Assembly: GCA_030597345.1 (NCBI GenBank)
Contig: JAUVSA010000050.1
Span: forward strand, 1 to 10,405
Reading direction: 5' to 3'
DNA: 10,405 bases
Source: Bacillota bacterium
GTDB lineage: Bacteria > Armatimonadota > Hebobacteria > Hebobacterales > Hebobacteraceae
In this document: piece by piece, positions 1 through 6,783 of the stretch
Layout: each line of letters starts with the position of its first letter
How positions within the stretch are numbered: the stretch's first letter is position 1
Translations under genes and position numbers: made by a program
The notes under the pieces: generated by a model
What the model saw: only the letters and a program-made list of their open reading frames with translations
Databases searched by the model: none
Told to the model about the DNA's origin: nothing

Positions 1-37
1 AAGAATTCACTCGCGTGTCGCCTAAGTGCTTGGGCCT

Positions 38-41
38 GGAG
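38..41 (+). promoter_or_regulatory. Ribosome binding site for the UVR-like protein
   Basis: GGAG lies 8 bases before the ATG at 50 and favours that start over the in-frame GTG codons at 26 and 47. No convincing -10/-35 promoter is visible in the 49 bases available upstream. Confidence 0.5.
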
Positions 42-49
42 ACGCGGTG

Positions 50-877
50 ATGGATGAAACCACGGATCAGCGGAACGAGACCTTCGCGCCAAGGGTAGAG
101 GCATTCATTCAGCGCCTGTACCGGGATCCCCGATACCTTCTGATCGGTAAGATCGAACGATTCGGCCGCGAGTTTATCGCCTTCATCGAAGGCTGCACGC
201 TCCTCTCTTCCACCGGGGAGGTGCGGGGGCAAGCGCTGCTCAATGACGAGTACCATCTGTCCGGCCGGCCGGACGGGCAGCTTCCCTATGGTGAGGAATC
301 TCTGCTCTACTACTATCTCTCGCCCGAACGAGACGAGTCCCGCACCCTGGGCGACCAACAACTCGCGGCGCTGCGCGACGAGTCCTGGCAGTACTATGTG
401 AGGCGTAACTTCGCCTTCTTGCTCGCAGACTATGCGCAGGCGCGCGAGGACGCGGAACACAACCTGGGTATCTGGAATCTCGTCGAGCAGTCAGATGTCG
501 GCGATTCCGCGAAGTGGGCCTACTTACGATGGTGGCCGTGGATCGAACGCGACCGCGCGATTGCTCAGGCCCTCTGGGATCTCCAACACGGCGAGGCCGA
601 GCATGCGGCAACTGAGCTTTACCGAACTCAGCGGAGCATTGAGCAGTTCGGCCGCCGGCACGCCGAGCGATACGCGCAGGAGGAGGAAGACGGAGAGTCC
701 CTCTGCGCTCGCATGCGAGAGCACGCCGCCGCGCTTGTGCAGTTGCTCAGAGAAGATCAGGACCTGCCAGTCTCGTCGGAGGAAGCGCTCGACGAAGCAT
801 CTGCGCGAGGCGATGCCGAGGAAGTGGAGCGTCTCCGATCGGAGATGATTCGGCGCGCCATGGCGGAAGATGAATAG
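50..877 (+). CDS. Hypothetical protein with C-terminal UVR-like motif
   Basis: This 275-residue soluble protein has no signal peptide or membrane segment. Residues 28-100 have alternating hydrophobic stretches and look like a small alpha/beta domain. Residues 108-190 are helical and rich in Trp and Tyr, including a WAYLRWWPW cluster near 156-164. Residues 183-235 are charged and probably helical. The last 35 residues (LDEA...RGDAEEVERLRSEM) resemble the UVR helical hairpin of UvrB and UvrC, which mediates protein contacts, but lack the usual aromatic after the central Asp. I recall similar uncharacterised proteins with a UVR motif in poorly studied phyla, but that is memory, not a search. The ATG at 50 is chosen because GGAG at 38-41 lies 8 bases upstream; in-frame GTGs at 26 and 47 are less likely. 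It converges with the S8 protease gene. Function is unknown; nothing links it to nucleotide excision repair beyond the motif. Confidence 0.8.
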   Translation: MDETTDQRNETFAPRVEAFIQRLYRDPRYLLIGKIERFGREFIAFIEGCTLLSSTGEVRGQALLNDEYHLSGRPDGQLPYGEESLLYYYLSPERDESRTLGDQQLAALRDESWQYYVRRNFAFLLADYAQAREDAEHNLGIWNLVEQSDVGDSAKWAYLRWWPWIERDRAIAQALWDLQHGEAEHAATELYRTQRSIEQFGRRHAERYAQEEEDGESLCARMREHAAALVQLLREDQDLPVSSEEALDEASARGDAEEVERLRSEMIRRAMAEDE

Positions 878-916
878 CGCGGCCCGCGTGCTTCTGCCCG
901 GGGGCGATGGACCGGC

Positions 917-3481
917 CTAGAGCGGCAGAGAGCTGGCGCTCGCCAGGTTGAAGGCGCGCGCGAGGTAGACTGCGATCTGGTCGCGAGAGCAGATGTACTC
1001 GGGATGGTAGAGATCGTCCGGATAACCGGCGATGATCCCCAATGCTGCCAGGTATTCGACCCCTCGGTACGACCATGACTCCGTAGCTACATCCTCGAAT
1101 GTCGGTATTTCCGGGGGCCGGTAGTCGGCCAGCCCGCTTGCACCCCCGGCCAGGGCGCGCGCCACGAATATTGCCATCTGGCCGCGGTCCACCAAATGAT
1201 CTGGATGATAGAGACCGTCCTCATACCCCTGAACCACTCCTCGCTCGCAGACGTACTCAACGTACCGGTGCGCCCAGTGGTCCATCCCCACATCAGCAAA
1301 TGTCGCCCATCCAGGTCCGGCAGGCACCTCTTGGTCCCCGCCCGCCAGCGCGCGTCCCAGATAGACGGCCATCTGGTCGCGGGAGACTGCGCTGGCAGGT
1401 CGATACAAGTCGCCCTCGTATCCGCATACGATTCCTGCCTCTTTCGCGGCCTCGATCTCCCACACTGCCCAATGATCGGCAGACACGTCCAGGAACGAGG
1501 CCACGCTGACCGTGCCGCTCGCAACCTCCCCAAACAGCCCGGCGCCCCCCTGCTGGCACATCTGCCAGGCCGTTTCGTAGAACCCGAACTCGTCCGGTAC
1601 CGGGAGACTCACGGTGAATGTGCGGGCCTGCCCGGGAGGAATTGTCTCCCCCGGTGCCAGATCTACGTGGTCGGGAACGATACTGATCGGCGATTCCGGA
1701 TCCGTCTGTTCGAGACGGTAGCCATCCGCGCGCCGCCAGCTCGACTCGCCGGTATTGGCAAACGTGAGGGAGAACTCCACAGACTGCCCGCGCACCGCAG
1801 CCAATGGAATGTCCCCTGCGAGCAGAGCGGCGCCGACGGGGCGATCGCCGAGTCGGAAGTCCGTCCCGGGGACGTCGCAGCCGGCCACCACTATCACCCC
1901 GGCCCGCTCCGCGAACATAGCCTCCGCCTGCGCGATGACGCGATATACCCCTGGTAACAGGCTTGCGATGCGATAGCCTCCAGCGGGCCAGGTTGTGATG
2001 ACATAGGCCGGCGGCCCGCCCCCTTCCGGGATTGCCGCAACGGAAGCCCCTATGCCCGGCTCTCCCCCGAGCAGAACCCGACCTACAATGCTCCCAGTGC
2101 CGGCGATTGGCCACTCGTCGCTGCTCAGGAGGCCCGGCGCGTCGAGCATCCCATACCCGACATCAGCATCCCACTCAGCTCCACCCGTGTCCCCTGGGGA
2201 GGCCGCTCTTCGCTGCAGCGCCTGCCAGACAGCGACGCCTTCGTCACCTGTCTCGGGCCGAATCTCTTGCTGGCCCGCGTACAGCGCGGCCGCGGCGGCC
2301 ACGTGCGCGGCGGCCTGCGAGGTGCCGAACAGCCAGCCGTAGGCCGGTCCGGAGAGATCCTCTCTGAGGGTGCACGCATACGTTGGCAGCGTCGAGTAGA
2401 CACCTACCACTTCGTCGCCGCCCGGAGCAGACAGCGCGACGTGGTCGCCACTTCCCGAGTAGTGAGCGGTCGCCCCCGATGCCGTCACTGCTGCGACTCC
2501 AAACACGTGGGGACATCCAGCCGGAAAGACGGGGAAGCCCTCACCCGCATCGCCCGCGGGTGCGACTATGAGACAGCCGCGCTCCCACGCGTAGTCCACC
2601 GCTTCCTGCAGTGTTGGAGACCACGTGGGGCCGGCGAGTCCGACGATGATCACTGCTGATTGGACGTCGGCCGCGTAGATGATCGCCTCTGCGATGTCGG
2701 CATGTGTTGCCACGCCGTTGGGGCCCGCAACCTTCAGAGGCAGCAGGCGCAGCGGATACCCAATACCGGCAATCCCGCTTCCAGCTGTCGTTCCGTTGTT
2801 CGCGGCGGCCGCGATCAGCCCGGCGAGGTGCGTCCCATGTCCGTGCTCGTCCGTCGCCTCCCCGGACCAATTGCCGCCGAGGAAGGCGCCCGCGGAGGAC
2901 AGCAACAGTTGGCCCCCTTCGGACACATCTGCGCTGGCCGCACCGATGTTCATGAAATCGGGATGAGCAGCGTCCACCCCAGTGTCAATCAGGGCAACGA
3001 TAGGCGCTTCCCGCGGGCGGCTGGCAGCGTCGAAATAGCAGCCGGGGTAGCGATCCCAGGCAATCAGAACATCCAGCGCACGCGCAGGCCACTGGACGTA
3101 TAAGTCTCCTATGAGTTCATGGTAGGCGGGATCATTCGGCGCTGCCAGCGCGACGCGACTGACAGGGCTAGGTCCGGGCAAGACGATGTTTGTGGGCTGC
3201 GAGAGAAGGGCAAGGATGTCGTGCGCACGCGACTGGACGCCGGCCCCGGGCACTCTCACATCCAGCCCGCCGCGCGCGTAGACCGAGGGGAGCCCGAACC
3301 GGCTCGCGACTTCCTGGCGCGTGCATCTGAGAGGTGTGAGATCCAACTGCGCCAGGGACTGATCGGCGAGGGGCTGCTGACCAGGAGTGGCCCGAGCGCC
3401 CTCTACCGGCGCACTACATGCCTGCAGGGAGACATACCCCAGCAACCACACTAGAAAGGGTCTGCTTAGCTTAGCGCCCAT
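917..3481 (-). CDS. Exported S8 (subtilisin-like) protein with three SLH repeats
   Basis: This 854-residue secreted subtilase starts with a signal peptide (basic residues, then a hydrophobic stretch at 9-21) ending in LQAC, a possible lipobox with Cys22. The peptidase domain spans about 120-450. The catalytic triad is Asp166 (IDTGVD), His215 (GHGTH) and Ser388 (GTSQ). The oxyanion-hole position, normally Asn in AAGN, is Asp311 (APAGDAGE), and the usual GTSMAxPHV reads GTSQAAAHV. Residues 462-543 look like a carboxypeptidase-regulatory-like beta domain. Residues 555-660 resemble an NBR1-type Ig domain (FANTGESSWR). Three SLH repeats fill 663-845. It likely sits on the cell surface and cleaves external or envelope proteins, if active. 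The start is an ATG with only a weak ribosome binding site. It lies 54 bases downstream of the hydrogenase small-subunit gene on the same strand, so read-through is possible, but a functional link is not implied. The family call is firm; activity is uncertain. Confidence 0.93.
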   Translation of the reverse strand: MGAKLSRPFLVWLLGYVSLQACSAPVEGARATPGQQPLADQSLAQLDLTPLRCTRQEVASRFGLPSVYARGGLDVRVPGAGVQSRAHDILALLSQPTNIVLPGPSPVSRVALAAPNDPAYHELIGDLYVQWPARALDVLIAWDRYPGCYFDAASRPREAPIVALIDTGVDAAHPDFMNIGAASADVSEGGQLLLSSAGAFLGGNWSGEATDEHGHGTHLAGLIAAAANNGTTAGSGIAGIGYPLRLLPLKVAGPNGVATHADIAEAIIYAADVQSAVIIVGLAGPTWSPTLQEAVDYAWERGCLIVAPAGDAGEGFPVFPAGCPHVFGVAAVTASGATAHYSGSGDHVALSAPGGDEVVGVYSTLPTYACTLREDLSGPAYGWLFGTSQAAAHVAAAAALYAGQQEIRPETGDEGVAVWQALQRRAASPGDTGGAEWDADVGYGMLDAPGLLSSDEWPIAGTGSIVGRVLLGGEPGIGASVAAIPEGGGPPAYVITTWPAGGYRIASLLPGVYRVIAQAEAMFAERAGVIVVAGCDVPGTDFRLGDRPVGAALLAGDIPLAAVRGQSVEFSLTFANTGESSWRRADGYRLEQTDPESPISIVPDHVDLAPGETIPPGQARTFTVSLPVPDEFGFYETAWQMCQQGGAGLFGEVASGTVSVASFLDVSADHWAVWEIEAAKEAGIVCGYEGDLYRPASAVSRDQMAVYLGRALAGGDQEVPAGPGWATFADVGMDHWAHRYVEYVCERGVVQGYEDGLYHPDHLVDRGQMAIFVARALAGGASGLADYRPPEIPTFEDVATESWSYRGVEYLAALGIIAGYPDDLYHPEYICSRDQIAVYLARAFNLASASSLPL
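947..1495 (-). repeat. Three SLH (S-layer homology) repeats coding region
   Basis: Three repeats of about 50 residues lie in the C-terminus of the S8 protein, near residues 663-712, 727-780 and 794-845. Each follows the SLH pattern F-x-DV, a Trp, a helix, then GI/VV-x-GY-x-x-x-LY-x-P and an Arg-led helix. The motif that is TRAE in Bacillus-type SLH domains reads SRDQ, DRGQ and SRDQ, keeping the Arg but not the Glu. SLH domains usually hold proteins to cell-wall polymers or to the outer envelope. Confidence 0.85.
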
Positions 3482-3535
3482 GGCTAAGCCGGTGGATTCT
3501 GCCGCCGCTGGCTTGGTTCCTGCCCAGGCGCCTGC

Positions 3536-4057
3536 TCAGCGCTGGTCGGGGGCCTGCGAAGCCGCCTCCGCCAGTGACTTCGCTTCCACCACATCGAGAA
3601 ACTTCTGCCGGGCATATACCGGGGCGCTCTTCTTGGGCGCGAGCCCGAGGGCGACGGCCACCCCGTACAGAATCGCTTCCGGCCTCGGCGGACAGCCGGG
3701 AACGTAGAAGTCCACCGGGATTATCTTGTCCGTGCCGCCGATGATATTATAGCTGTCGTGCCATATGCCTCCCCCGCAAGCGCAGGAACCGATCGCGAAG
3801 ACAAGCTTCGGCGCGGGGACGGCCTCGTAGGCCCGCTTCGCCGCAGACCTAGCTTGCCGCGTCACGGGGCCGCACACGAGAAGCACATCGGCATGGCGCG
3901 GCGAGCCAACGAGTTTGATACCGAAGCGCTCAGCGTCATAGTAGGGCGTGAGGACGTTGATGACCTCGATATCGCACCCGTTGCAGGCACCCGTGTTAAG
4001 GTGGTAGACCCACAGTGACTTCGGGAAGAACTTCTTCAAGAAATCGCTAACTGCCAT
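3536..4057 (-). CDS. hyfI: Group 4 [NiFe] hydrogenase small subunit (HyfI/EchC/NuoB family)
   Basis: This 173-residue Fe-S subunit sits between the ferredoxin subunit and the NiFe large subunit and carries the proximal [4Fe-4S] cluster. The expected ligands are visible: Cys25 and Cys28 (GACNGCDIE), Cys92 (GSCACGGG) and Cys122 (PGCPPRPEA). The CxxC spacing of the first pair is the hydrogenase form; complex I NuoB has adjacent cysteines. No signal peptide is present, as expected for a cytoplasm-facing membrane complex. Its length is close to EchC and NuoB and shorter than E. coli HyfI (about 250), so it lacks the extra C-terminal part. The ATG at 4057 is preferred over an in-frame GTG at 4075 because GGGAGG lies 6 bases before it. 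It is the last hydrogenase gene, 21 bases after the HyfF-like gene. The symbol is by family resemblance; nuoB-like or echC would also fit. Confidence 0.93.
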   Translation of the reverse strand: MAVSDFLKKFFPKSLWVYHLNTGACNGCDIEVINVLTPYYDAERFGIKLVGSPRHADVLLVCGPVTRQARSAAKRAYEAVPAPKLVFAIGSCACGGGIWHDSYNIIGGTDKIIPVDFYVPGCPPRPEAILYGVAVALGLAPKKSAPVYARQKFLDVVEAKSLAEAASQAPDQR

Positions 4058-4063
4058 GAACGA

Positions 4064-4069
4064 CCTCCC
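4064..4069 (-). promoter_or_regulatory. Ribosome binding site of the small-subunit gene
   Basis: GGGAGG on the minus strand lies 6 bases upstream of the ATG at 4057. It sits inside the would-be coding extension from the GTG at 4075, so it decides the start in favour of the shorter protein. Confidence 0.75.
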
Positions 4070-4078
4070 AGGCACTCC

Positions 4079-5635
4079 TCACTGGATACCTGCCAACGCC
4101 AGAGCCGCGCGATGCAGCAGGGGGTACACGACTTGCGGATACAGACCGATTAGCACGCACAGCCCGGCCAGAACCCCCATGGGTACCAACATTGCCAGCG
4201 GGGCCTCTCGTACTTCCGATTCACCGACGTGCGGCTCGCCGTCGCTCCAGAAGACATGGTAGCCAGCCCGGATGAACGCTACCAGCGTGAGCAAGCTCGT
4301 CAAGATGGCAATACCGAGCGCCCACCAGAGCTTAGCCTCAGCCGCGGCCAGGTACAGGGTCAACTTGCTCCAGAAACCATTGAACGGCGGCATGCCCGAG
4401 ATGGCGAACGCAGCCACGAAGAAGATGACCGCGGTCACTGGCATTCGCCGTGCCAGCCCCCGCAGCTCGCTTATTCGCCTCTTGCCCCCCATGGTGTAGA
4501 TAATTGCCCCTACCGCGAGGAAGAGAGCTGCCTTGGCGAGGGCGTGGTTGAGGAGATGAAACAGGCTGCCATAGCTGCCGAGGTAGGCCGCGGACTGGCC
4601 ATACCCTATCCCAACCAGGCCCAGACCGAGTGCGATGTAGCCCATCTGGCTCACCGACGAGTAGGCCAGCATCCGCTTGAGGTCGTCCTGCGCAAGGCAC
4701 ATCACCCCGCCCAGCAGCATCGTGAAGCACGCGAGCACCACTATGAACACGGCAACTGGCTGATAGGCCGCAACCGGAAAGAAGATGCAAACAGTGCGAG
4801 CGAATGCATAAATCGCCATCTTGATCATGACGCCGGAGAGCAGCGCGCTGACCGGGCTGGGCGCCTCCGCATGGGCGTCCGGCAGCCAGGGGTGGAACGG
4901 CGCCAGGCCCGCTTTCGTGCCGAACCCCACGATGAAGAAAGAGAGTATGAGCAGCGCTGTCCCATGGGGTATGTAATGAGCCACCTGCGAGAGATCGGTG
5001 ATGAGCATCCCCCGAACACCTGCTTCTCCAGACAAGTGGGGAGCAGCAGACGCGTACAGGAACACGCACCCGAAGAGGGCGAACGCAATCCCGACCGTCA
5101 GCAGAATCAGGTACTTGTAGGCGGCCTCGAGGGAGCGGCGATCCCAGTAGAAGGCGACCAGCAGGCCCGAGGCGATGGTGCTTGCCTCCACTGCCACGTA
5201 GAGCATGATGATGTTGTTCGGGAGGCAGGCCCCCAGCATGGTCGCCAGGAAGGCGAGGGAAAGGGTGTAGAAGGTGGCGAGCCGGCGATTTGTCACCTCG
5301 GGGCCAGCCGCGCGGCCCACCCGGTCGAGCAGCGGCTCGAGCCGCATATAGGGGAAGGAGTATATCGCAGCCGTCAGGGCGACGCCGCTTATCACGACCA
5401 CCAGCAAGGCCGAGAGGGCGTCCGCGCGCAACTCCCTGGAGAGACTGACCAGCACTCGTCCTTGTACCGTGTGAATCGCGATGGGAACTGCCAACGCCAT
5501 CGCCGCACCCGCACCCAGCAGATTGAGGACAGGGCCGAGAGGGCGCGCCACCCGGGCGAGAGGATAGGCAATCACCGCCAAGCCGGCGGGCACGGCGAAA
5601 AGCGCTATCGGTAGCAGCGATGAAACCTCAGGCAT
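4079..5635 (-). CDS. hyfF: HyfF-like antiporter subunit (NuoM/NuoN/MrpD family)
   Basis: This 518-residue polytopic membrane protein is a proton- or sodium-translocating subunit, with about 14 hydrophobic segments as in the family. It keeps the key charged residues: Glu150 in the TM5 region (LYVAVE), Lys241 in the GTKAGLAPFHPWLPDAHAE motif, Lys272 (VMIKMAIYA), and His360, His364 and Lys368 (FHLLNHALAKAALFL). The ISGMPPFNGFWSK motif at about 412-424 is also typical. The length matches E. coli HyfF (about 526), and the C-terminus is short, without the long lateral helix of NuoL. GGAGG lies 9 bases before the ATG, and the gene starts 15 bases after hyfE. Together with the HyfB-like subunit it would couple hydrogenase turnover to ion transport. 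The subfamily (HyfF against MrpD or NuoN) is inferred from neighbours; which ion moves cannot be told. Confidence 0.93.
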   Translation of the reverse strand: MPEVSSLLPIALFAVPAGLAVIAYPLARVARPLGPVLNLLGAGAAMALAVPIAIHTVQGRVLVSLSRELRADALSALLVVVISGVALTAAIYSFPYMRLEPLLDRVGRAAGPEVTNRRLATFYTLSLAFLATMLGACLPNNIIMLYVAVEASTIASGLLVAFYWDRRSLEAAYKYLILLTVGIAFALFGCVFLYASAAPHLSGEAGVRGMLITDLSQVAHYIPHGTALLILSFFIVGFGTKAGLAPFHPWLPDAHAEAPSPVSALLSGVMIKMAIYAFARTVCIFFPVAAYQPVAVFIVVLACFTMLLGGVMCLAQDDLKRMLAYSSVSQMGYIALGLGLVGIGYGQSAAYLGSYGSLFHLLNHALAKAALFLAVGAIIYTMGGKRRISELRGLARRMPVTAVIFFVAAFAISGMPPFNGFWSKLTLYLAAAEAKLWWALGIAILTSLLTLVAFIRAGYHVFWSDGEPHVGESEVREAPLAMLVPMGVLAGLCVLIGLYPQVVYPLLHRAALALAGIQ

Positions 5636-5650
5636 GCGCCTCTTCCTCCG

Positions 5651-6313
5651 CTACCAGTGAAGCTCTGACAACTCGAAGGTGTCGGTAGTGCCGATCTGTT
5701 CTCGAATTCCGGCGATTACGTAGAGCAGCATGCCGACGGTGATGACCACCTCCGTGGCGATGCCCACAAGAGCCGTCTCGGGCGTCTCTGGCGCAAGGCT
5801 CACCAGGCTCAGATGGATGGCGTTTTCGAGCAAGCACAGCCCGATAACGGTCTTTATGGCGTCCCGTCGGGACAAGATCGCGTATAGGCCCAGTGCGAAG
5901 ACAGTCATGCTGACCGCCAGATTCGTGCGGAAGGCTCCCTCCGCGGCCTCGGGCGTGGGGGCAAGAAAATGAACGTATCGGTGCGTCAGCGTATAGGAGG
6001 CGATCAGCAGCGCCGAAACCAACAGCACCGATGGCCCAAAGCCGATGATGGCTGGGACCTCCTGCTCGCCCGTCCTCTTGATGTAGTGAAGCAGCAGCCA
6101 GGGAGTGATAATGGCCTTCGTCACCAGCGCGACGGCAGCCCATATGTAGAGCGCGGGGTTCCCCACCGCGAAGGCGAGAATGAGCCCGCATATGAGCAGT
6201 GCTTGCACGCAGTAGGCGGTGGCGGCGCGCTTCAGGTTGTGGCTCTCCACCGCCGCCACCGAGGTGATGATCATTATCAGGCTGAGGGTCTCGATCAGCT
6301 TCAGATTGTACAT
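5651..6313 (-). CDS. hyfE: HyfE-like membrane subunit (NuoK/MrpC-like C-terminal half)
   Basis: This 220-residue protein has about six or seven hydrophobic segments and matches E. coli HyfE in length (216). The C-terminal half (about 130-205) resembles NuoK and MrpC, with acidic membrane residues Glu164 (GLCLLENAIHL) and Glu188 (IATEVVITVGMLLYV). The N-terminal half adds further helices including VTKAIITPW near 64-72, seen in the HyfE family. It would join the proton path between the antiporter-like subunits and the HyfC subunit. The start is the ATG at 6313 with GAGGGAG 4 bases upstream. This ATG overlaps the ferredoxin stop codon by one base (TGATG), which suggests translational coupling. 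The open frame continues upstream into the ferredoxin gene, but that extension is not coding. HyfE is a hallmark of the Hyf branch and is absent from minimal Ech complexes. Confidence 0.9.
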   Translation of the reverse strand: MYNLKLIETLSLIMIITSVAAVESHNLKRAATAYCVQALLICGLILAFAVGNPALYIWAAVALVTKAIITPWLLLHYIKRTGEQEVPAIIGFGPSVLLVSALLIASYTLTHRYVHFLAPTPEAAEGAFRTNLAVSMTVFALGLYAILSRRDAIKTVIGLCLLENAIHLSLVSLAPETPETALVGIATEVVITVGMLLYVIAGIREQIGTTDTFELSELHW

Positions 6314-6768
6314 CAGGCTCCCTCGCTCTCCCCGGTCGGCGGGCGGAATCCGGTGACCATCATCCGATCGAGCGGCGTGGGTGGTTCGTAGCAGCGGCCG
6401 CAGCGGCGGCATGTGCTCATGAAGACCTCCACCCGCATGTGCATGTCCTCCAGATCGTTGGTGGCGGTCTCGAATTCCTTCGTCACGATAACTGCATCTT
6501 CGGGGCATACCTCGGCGCAGCGTGCGCAGTACGTGCACCGCTCCAGGAAGAACTCGAGCACGCGCTTCTCAGGACTCGGATCGGTCACCTCAATACACCG
6601 AGGCGGACACACCTCAGCGCACCCTCCGCAGCCGACGCATTTCTCAGCGTCCACCACGACCCGGCCGTGGAATCCATCCTCGGGGTCGTGCGGCGCAAAC
6701 GGATAGGGCAGCGTGACTCTCCCTGCCTTCAAACAGATCAGCGCCTCCTTGAGCTTGCTTATGATCAT
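6313..6768 (-). CDS. hyfH: 2x[4Fe-4S] ferredoxin subunit (HyfH/HycF/NuoI family)
   Basis: This 151-residue Fe-S protein passes electrons to the small subunit. Two classical ferredoxin motifs are present: Cys44-x2-Cys47-x2-Cys50-x3-Cys54-Pro and Cys78-x2-Cys81-x2-Cys84-x3-Cys88-Pro, each predicted to hold a [4Fe-4S] cluster. The N-terminus (MIISKLKEAL...GRVTLPYP) resembles the amphipathic anchoring start of NuoI and HyfH. A third cysteine group, Cys120, Cys123 and Cys126 (STCRRCGRCYEPP), lies near the C-terminus. HycF-type proteins also carry extra cysteines there, but with a different spacing. The gene starts at ATG 6768, 15 bases after the hyfC stop, with a GGAAGGG-like site upstream, and its stop overlaps the hyfE start by one base. 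It is shorter than E. coli HyfH (about 181). An alternative label would be nuoI-like or echF-like. Confidence 0.92.
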   Translation of the reverse strand: MIISKLKEALICLKAGRVTLPYPFAPHDPEDGFHGRVVVDAEKCVGCGGCAEVCPPRCIEVTDPSPEKRVLEFFLERCTYCARCAEVCPEDAVIVTKEFETATNDLEDMHMRVEVFMSTCRRCGRCYEPPTPLDRMMVTGFRPPTGESEGA

Positions 6769-6783
6769 TGGCTCTTCCCTTCC

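Noticed and set aside
878..916. Bidirectional terminator between the converging genes
   Set aside because: Short GC palindromes are present, but with loops of one or two bases and no T-run on either strand, so no terminator can be supported.
3486..3514. Inverted repeat AAGCC/GGCTT as a rho-independent terminator of the hydrogenase operon
   Set aside because: The stem is 5 bp with a large loop, the inner pairing has a mismatch on the transcribed strand and no U-run follows.
4058..4075. GTG at 4075 as start of the small subunit
   Set aside because: The GGGAGG ribosome binding site at 4064-4069 lies inside this extension and points to the ATG at 4057.
4229..5614. Plus-strand open frame of 461 codons opposite hyfF
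   Set aside because: It mirrors a well-supported membrane gene, and its product is a hydrophilic, Arg/Glu/His-rich string with no recognisable domain, typical of antisense frames in GC-rich DNA.
6314..6538. Upstream extension of HyfE from a start at 6538
   Set aside because: The added residues are Cys/Arg/His-rich and lie in another frame of the ferredoxin gene; the ATG at 6313 with its ribosome binding site gives the expected HyfE length.
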